From Fagopyrum homotropicum (taxonomy: Eukaryota > Streptophyta > Magnoliopsida > Caryophyllales > Polygonaceae): 64,000 bases of DNA. A program made the translations under genes and the position numbers. Of this stretch, positions 58,036 to 64,000 are shown in pieces. Numbering within the stretch: the first letter of the stretch is position 1; each line of letters starts with the position of its first letter. The stretch is taken from NCBI GenBank assembly GCA_033239125.1, contig BSWB01000004.1, forward strand, positions 141,554,926-141,618,925, in the 5' to 3' direction. The notes beneath the pieces are model-generated. The model ran no database searches. It was not told the DNA's origin and saw only the letters and a list, made by a program, of their open reading frames with translations.

Positions 58036-59423
58036 CTACATCTTCCTAAGATACTCTACTCGGCTTGCTAATTCATCATAATCTGGAAGTTTAGGATGCA
58101 AGTGCTTTGCATACAAGGAACCCGATGATCTATTACGACACACCCTACCATCTTCTAATTCCAACTCCTTATCAATATCGAGAGAAGGACGAGCAGACCG
58201 AGCGGTTCTTGTTCGATCAATCCCACTCATCGTCCACGGTTTTGTACTATAATGTTTCAAAAGATGATCAATCAAAAACTCCTGATCATATTCACTATCT
58301 TCTTCCAACAACTTCATAATGTCTTTCCTATCTTCTTCAACACCTTTTCCTTTCATATTTTTCCGGTCGACACCTTCATCACTCTCTACTCTTCTAATGA
58401 ATCTACTTCTCACTGATTTTGGCCGCGGACGCGCCTCATCTTGCTTTGATTCGTCTTTCTTCTCATCAAACGTCGTCGTTAAAGGAGCTGATACTACTCT
58501 TTCTCTTCCACTAGCCTCCTTTAGTGTATTTTTCTTCAGCTTATGTTCCAACGACGTCGTTTTCCATAAAATGGCATGTTCTTTGGCTATGTCTTTCATC
58601 AACTGAAACTTCATCTCCATTGTAGGAGGATTCAACTTCAACATCTCCACAAACTAAAAAATCAACATACAAAAATAAGCTTTGTAGTTTTCATAAAATA
58701 CCCATAATTACAATTTACAAGTCTTTACCTCCTTGCTCACGTACAAATCTAACACATTTCCATACTTCTCGATGAACATATTTCTGAGTTCGCGTAACTC
58801 GAGTAGATCGGAAAATCTTGATGTCGCGTGCATTAGAGACGCTACAACAACTCTGAGCTCATTAGGGCATTCCCTACAACATAATTAACTTTCACTTATC
58901 ATTTTTTCTTTGAAGAGTAGAAATTGACATAAAATAACGAGTAATTACCTCTCCTTGTGCATTGCTTTAAGGTTGTCTGAAAGAAGCTTACAACATTGTT
59001 GGACGTAATCATAGCAACATGAAAAATTCAACTCGATATAAAGACCCTCAACCTACATTCAAAGATTTTCGTAAACCTAATCATCAAAAACTGAATTTGG
59101 ATTCGGTCGATTGAACAAATATATATTTGGAAAGATTCCGAGAAAATATTAAAGGAGATAATTTCAGTACCCTTCCATAGGCATTGTAGTCGAGATTGTT
59201 TTTGAGAAGATCAGCGATGTCGGTTTTCAAAAACTTTTGCATTGAATTTCTCTTCTTCATTATAAGCTCCATCCTTAGCTTAATCATCTTCAGTGCCGAT
59301 TTGCTATACAGAACAAAAGAAGGATACAAATAATTAAAAAAAAAAACAATCAAATATTAGAAGAAAACTAAAAAAATACCATTTGGTGTAGAAATTGCGT
59401 CGTCCGAAGAATCCGTTCCACAT
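58036..59423 (-). CDS. IST1-like protein (regulator of Vps4/MVB pathway), five coding exons
   Basis: Minus-strand exons are 59423-59380, 59303-59171, 59052-58949, 58873-58729 and 58653-58036, all GT-AG, 1044 nt, 347 residues. The N-terminal half (MWNGFFGRRNFYTKC, then KSALKMIKLRMELIMKKRN, then VVVASLMHATSRFSDLLELR and FIEKYG) is the helical IST1 domain that binds the ESCRT-III protein CHMP1 and the ATPase Vps4/SKD1 during multivesicular-body sorting. The C-terminal third is charged and presumably disordered (RPRPKSVRSRFIRRVESDEG), as in plant ISTL proteins. I see no damage. Which ISTL subgroup it belongs to is not decided. Confidence 0.9.
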
Positions 59424-61494
59424 TTTGTTATCTAAGCCAAAACCCAAAGAAACCCTAAAAATATATCAGAAAGATAGCAATCGAAATTGAATTGTCGGGT
59501 ATTAAATAAGGATTCAGATCATTCATTAACGAGACGATTAGGAGGAAATCAAATGAAGATGAACGCCGGATTAAAGAGAGATTTTTTGGTGGGTTTAGAG
59601 AAAGAAAATATGGAGTTGGCGTTTGTTATTTGCCCTTCTTCAGCTGCAATGGAGGTTTGCAGTGAAGGATAGGGCAAATGATAATGATTGTAAATTTGTG
59701 GAAGGTAAGCTCTATTATATATAGAGAGAAACTAAAATCCGTTTTCTAACCGAAAATTACGTGGATTTTGACTTCAATTGTATCATTAACACTCGTGTCG
59801 ATATTCGAACATTCGTTTATGTGTAAAGGATAAGTTTTTTCTTATTAGTTGATTCTTGAAATTGAAAATAACTAATAAAATAAGTCAACATATTGAAGAA
59901 AAAAACGCAAGCTTGCCCTTTTTTGGGGTCTGTCTTGGTCATAAAACGTGACAATTGAATGTGATCTTCTAGCTTCTATTTTCTCTCCTCTAAACGTTTA
60001 TGGTTTTCATATTTATTATTTTTATGCGATTTGAGATTTTGTTTTTGTTTTTAACACGTGAAGAAAATGAGAGTTAATTGGCATGTGGAAATTTGGAAAA
60101 GTATGTCGTTGTGTTAGTCGATGCTTGAGGTTTAATTTTGCAATAAACTAGTTTAGTGTCCGGGTTGTATATATGTGTGCAAGCTATTAGTTGTACTTTG
60201 TTTAAGTTCGTTCCTAATGTGTTAAAAATAGAAGTGAAATAGAAGTGTAATCAATGGGGAAAAAAAATTTATTAACCTATTTCGTCATTAAAGTATGACT
60301 ACCTCATATAAAAAATCATTAAAAAAATCATCGATAACTAATACAAATTACTAATAATTCAACCGATTAATAATACACGACATTATAACATCTGACACAA
60401 TTTTTAAAAAACACATTTAAATCTATTAAATTTTTTTTTCTTCCGGTTTAATTCCTTATCATTCATCACCACCATTCACAATCAATCCAATGGAAAATAT
60501 AAAGGGCAAAAAGTAATGATATATCGTAACTCATCATCTAGAAAATGTAAAATGTCTCACACACATATACTTGATCAAATGTTTAAAGCTAAAATGACAT
60601 AAATACTTGATCGGAGAGAGTAACTATAAAAAAGTGCAACTATAACATAGTTCATCTTCCACGATGTCTTCTTATAATGAACCCCTTGAGTATCTAACTT
60701 TTTGATTCTGAATAGTTGAGTTTATATATATTTAATAAGTCCCTTCCAAAATTTTTACAAGCTTATTTGAATATCAAAGTGGGTTAATGATCTCACGTAT
60801 AAGTAGCTTAATGACGCACATATCAAATATTAAAATGATAAGAACTGATATTATACTTGATCTTATCTAAAAAAAGAAATGTATTATTTATCTAGCTTTT
60901 AAATATTTTATATATAAATACTCTCAAATCGTTGCTCTTACTTGATAAACGATGCGGGATAGTTTAGTTGTACAATACGATCTTACAAAATATGAGTACA
61001 TGACATTTTATATGTATTTTTAATAAGTCCCTTCGAAATTAAGTTGGGTTTATTGTGAAAACCGAAAGCGCCGCACCGAGGGCTAGGGTTTTCAAAAATG
61101 GAAGGTGAGAGTTGGGATAGTGGTGAGACTAGCGGTGGACTTGTAGGCCTTGAAAGCAACATAGGAAGAGAAAAAAGAGGAGGGCCAAGAGAGCCTAGGG
61201 TTTGACGAATCCGAGTTTGAGGACAAAAGGCGAGAGTTGGGAGATGACGAAGGGTGGCGGAGCGGTAGTTGGAGGAAGATGACCAAGAGGCTTTCCCTTT
61301 TGCGTAGACAACTTTTGTACCAACAATTCTTGCTTATGGTTTGAGTTCGGTCTAAAATGTTTATTAAAATGTCCAGAAATGAAGTTATTTTGTTGAAATT
61401 ATCGTGTCTTTTTCAATCAACCATTGTTTTCCCTTAACTAAGCAAATGTGAGAAGAAACAAGGCTGGAAAGGCAAGAAGAACAAGGATTTTCTT
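59424..61494. other. Intergenic region between IST1-like gene and L1 fragment
   Basis: The first 300 bases are the likely 5' untranslated region and promoter of the IST1-like gene. The stretch then becomes AT-rich with no gene. A short GC-richer piece at 61060-61310 contains CGCCGCACCGAGGGCTAGGG and could be a gene or element fragment, but no conserved frame is visible. Confidence 0.4.
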
Positions 61495-62580
61495 TTGATT
61501 ATTCATGAAAGAGGGATTTCCTCTATGGTAAACAATAGCGAGGTAGTTCTTGAAAATTTTTGCTTTGGAGAAAGATTTATACTATGGATCGAAGAATGCA
61601 TCTTCACAGTTTCGTATTCAATTCTAATCAATGACTCCCCAACAACATTATTCTCCCCACAAAAAGGTCGCCAAGGATATCTATTATCTCCGCTTCTGTT
61701 AAATTTGGGAGCGGAAGTGTTGGCAAGAAACATACAAAAAACCAGCAATGAAAATCCAAGTTCCATTGGATTTCCGATTACGAGAAATGGAACAATCATC
61801 CCATTTCTAGCATTTGCAGATGACATCATCATATTCACAAAGACCTCGACAGACGCTAGTAACAAAATACTCGCAGTCCTTACAAAATATTATGCAATTT
61901 CAGGTTAGGTAATCAATTCCCATAAATTGGCTTTCCCAACTACTGCAAATGTCGACCCCACTAATAAAAGAAGAATTCAATCACAACTAGGTATAATGAC
62001 ATCAACAAATCTAGAATAATATCTCGGATGCTCAATAATCAACGGTAAAGCAAATAAGGAAATCTTTAACTCTGTTATTAGGAAATCCAAATAACAGTTC
62101 ACAAAATAGAAAACATCATCTCTAACTCAAGAGGGAAGAATGACCTTAATAAAAGCAAACCTTAATGCAAAATCAAGCTATCTAATGCAAGCATTTATTC
62201 TACCAACAAGTATCCACAAGGGTTGGATCAGATTAATAGGAATTTATTTTGGAATAAAGGACCAAACTTCCACCACAAATTAGCTGGGATAAGATATGCA
62301 AATCCAGATCACTAGAGGGAACCGAAATTAAGAGAGTAGAATATATGAATAAGGCTCTCCAAATGAAATTATTATAGAAAATAATGGCGGAACCCGAAAA
62401 TATATGGGTTAAAGTCATTAATGAAAGTACTTAAAAGGCTCATGCCTTTGGAAATATTCATGCGGTAAAACCGCTTCGTGGCAGTGGAAGAAACTTATGA
62501 GACTAAAAGAAGAATTTGATAGAAGTATTAGATGGTGTGTGGGTGATGGGAAAATAATAAGATTCTGGAAAGATTGATAG
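61495..62580 (+). pseudogene. L1-type LINE reverse transcriptase fragment
   Basis: The plus strand reads FCFGERFILWIEECIFTVSYS, then GRQGYLLSPLLLNLGAEVLAR (a decayed RQGDPLSPYLF motif) and FADDIIIF, the catalytic F-A-D-D of L1 RT. After a TAG at 61906-61908 the frame continues with HKLAFPTTANV, YLGCSIINGKANKEIF and LTQEGRMTLIKANLNA. Both 5' endonuclease and RNase H parts are absent, and stops recur. It is an old truncated copy, different from the L1 fragment at 37730-38941. Confidence 0.82.
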
Positions 62581-62611
62581 ATTACAAAACAACTACTACA
62601 CGACTTAGCAA

Positions 62612-62950
62612 TTAGAGCTGTCAAAACCTGACCCGACCCGTGAAACCCGCCCGATCCGCCCGACCCGAACCCGACCGACACCCGTTAAAAGGAAAAAAAT
62701 CACGCATATGAGACCGACCCGGTGTGAACCGATTGAACCCGAAACCAAAAATAGCTCAAACCCGAAAATGACCGTAACCCGATTATACCCGAATGAACCA
62801 GCCCAACAACACCCGAAACCGAAAGCACCCGACCCAAAATGATCTGATTCCCGAAATAACCCGACCCAAAATGCCCGAAACCCGAAAGCCGTTGACCCGG
62901 CATGACCTGTGAACCCGTAATGACCCGACCCAAAATAACTAACCCGAATT
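62612..62950. repeat. ACCCGA-rich degenerate short repeat
   Basis: Forty or so variants of (A)ACCCGA, GACCC and CCCGAAA fill about 330 bp. The left edge TAGAGCTGTCAAAACCTGACC resembles the start of common plant hAT-type non-autonomous elements (TAG-GCTGTCAAA), but no matching right end is visible. Long frames across it are repeat by-products. Confidence 0.7.
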
Positions 62951-63085
62951 ATTCCAATAACTAGTAGTAAGTTGGCTCAAAGCAGAATGATGTATATGAT
63001 AACCAAGGGCCTTGAATTTAGAGGGACCTCCATTCAATTTTTCATTATATAATATATTTTTACTTTTAAAAATTATAAACATAAA

Positions 63086-63180
63086 ACCCGAGTAGCTCAG
63101 TGGTTGAATGTGCATGTGAACATTGTATTTCATTTGGGTTGTGTGCGAAACCTAGCGTTAACTTTCAATAATTTCATTTT
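63086..63180 (+). repeat. Possible tRNA-derived SINE head
   Basis: CCCGAGTAGCTCAGTGGTTGA matches the A-box region of tRNAs and tRNA-derived SINEs. A weak B-box candidate (GTGTGCGAAACCT) lies about 45 bases further on. It cannot fold as a full tRNA, so it is not called a tRNA gene. Confidence 0.35.
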
Positions 63181-63702
63181 TAAAACTAAATTAGTGGGAC
63201 CTCTATCCTCACCTTTTATTTACTTTTTAAAAAAATTTAATTACTTTAATTTTGGGATATTAATATTATTTGATAAATATATAAAGTTTTTAATCTGAAA
63301 TTTGATGAAATAAAATAATTTCAAAAATACAAAATAATGTGAATCAAATATATTTATATAAATAAATAAAATACAATCGATTTTTTTTGTTACTATTTAT
63401 TATTAAATACAAAAATTATAAATTATAAAACTAGAATATATAGAAAAATAAATTGATAAAATTATAATCAACATAGTTCACACGTGGCATTTATATCTTT
63501 TGCTTTAATACAAACCAATACATGGGTTATGCACATATGCAATTTAATTAAAATTTAACTTAAAAATAGATAAGAAAATTATAATTTTGTAGAAATATGT
63601 ATAGTAATAATCTTAAAATTTTATTTATAATGCTAACAAATATAAAAATTTATAGAAAAATGAATGATTCAGTGATTATATACTATTATATGTATCTAAT
63701 TA

Positions 63703-63932
63703 CTCTCTCCGTTCACAAATAATTGTCGTTTTACCATTTTGCACACTTATTAAAAATATACCAATTTACCCCTAATCATTCATTTACTTTTTTTAAAAAA
63801 AAATTACGACTAACAAACTACTAATGATTAAAAGGGTAAATGTGTAAAGTAAATGTCAAAATAGCTAAAATGACAATTATTCTTTAACAAAAGTGTAGGA
63901 GTAAAACAACAATTGTTTGTGAACGGAGGGTG
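63703..63932. mobile_element. Stowaway-like (Tc1/mariner) MITE
   Basis: The ends CTCTCTCCGTTCACAAATAA and the inverse of CACCCTCCGTTCACAAACAA form the well-known Stowaway-type terminal repeat, flanked by TA on both sides (63701-63702 and 63933-63934). The element is 230 bp and non-coding. Confidence 0.87.
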
Positions 63933-64000
63933 TATAAAATAAATTTTATATATTATAAATATAAAGTGTGTTAGATGAAAATTTAATTAGGAAAATATAA

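Larger units (their letters stand above)
62951..64000. other. AT-rich end of window
   Basis: Apart from the SINE-like head and the Stowaway-like MITE, the sequence is strongly A/T-rich and shows no gene. Confidence 0.5.

Noticed and set aside
62418..62933. Minus-strand frames rich in SGFGHFGSG-like wording
   Set aside because: Translation of the ACCCGA-rich repeat; composition effect only.
63086..63160. tRNA gene
   Set aside because: A-box fits, but acceptor, anticodon and T arms cannot be formed and the B-box is poor.
1..64000. CRISPR array, operon or bacterial system
   Set aside because: No regularly spaced direct repeats of that type and no bacterial gene organisation; the genes have spliceosomal introns.

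Overview
This window is nuclear DNA from a flowering plant, probably a eudicot. The evidence is intron-containing genes with GT-AG junctions that encode plant families, and several plant transposon lineages (Athila-type Ty3/gypsy, Ty1/copia, CACTA, MULE, hAT, Tourist-like and Stowaway-like MITEs). There is no sign of bacterial, organellar or viral gene organisation.

I can support four host genes. A Rab5-class small GTPase lies at 24964-27104 (+, 7 coding exons). Two paralogous DUF630/DUF632 genes (NRG2/REL2-like, N-myristoylation type) lie on the minus strand at 27643-31953 and 45293-51382. They have the same four-exon structure and are a tandem duplication now separated by about 13 kb of transposon-rich DNA. 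An IST1-like (Vps4-regulator/ESCRT) gene lies at 58036-59423 (-, 5 coding exons). The Rab5-like and IST1-like products both belong to endosomal and multivesicular-body trafficking, but nothing in the sequence shows that their proximity matters.

Most of the remainder is mobile DNA. From 1 to about 10919 lies the 3' part of an Athila-like gypsy element: protease, reverse transcriptase/RNase H, no visible integrase, an ATHILA ORF-1-type reading frame and a 1.7 kb LTR. Its protease is split by a non-autonomous CACTA transposon (297-3362, TSD TAT) that carries captured exons and introns of the eIF2B-gamma gene. Next come a minus-strand copia remnant with a CACTA end (10927-12315), a degenerate short-LTR copia (12851-17352) and an hAT-like element (17868-18590). 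At 20014-23267 (-) lies a non-LTR retrotransposon reading frame with N-terminal zinc fingers, an RT, and a C-terminal CCHC plus restriction-like endonuclease, the R2-type layout that is unusual for plants.

Between the two NRG2-like genes are a degenerate repeat field, a long-TIR MULE-like element (about 36660-37700), an L1 3' fragment (37730-38941), a young copia (39620-44272, TSD GAACC) and an hAT MITE (44288-44605, perfect 8-bp TSD). Right of the second gene are a copia RNase H fragment with its LTR (53491-54170), CACTA ends, an L1 RT fragment (61495-62580), an ACCCGA-rich stretch and a Stowaway-like MITE (63703-63932).

The most notable items are the R2-architecture retroelement, the eIF2B-gamma capture by the CACTA element, a short near-palindrome recurring through the Athila-like element, and a young copia whose LTRs are almost identical although its frame has four stops that could all be C-to-T changes.
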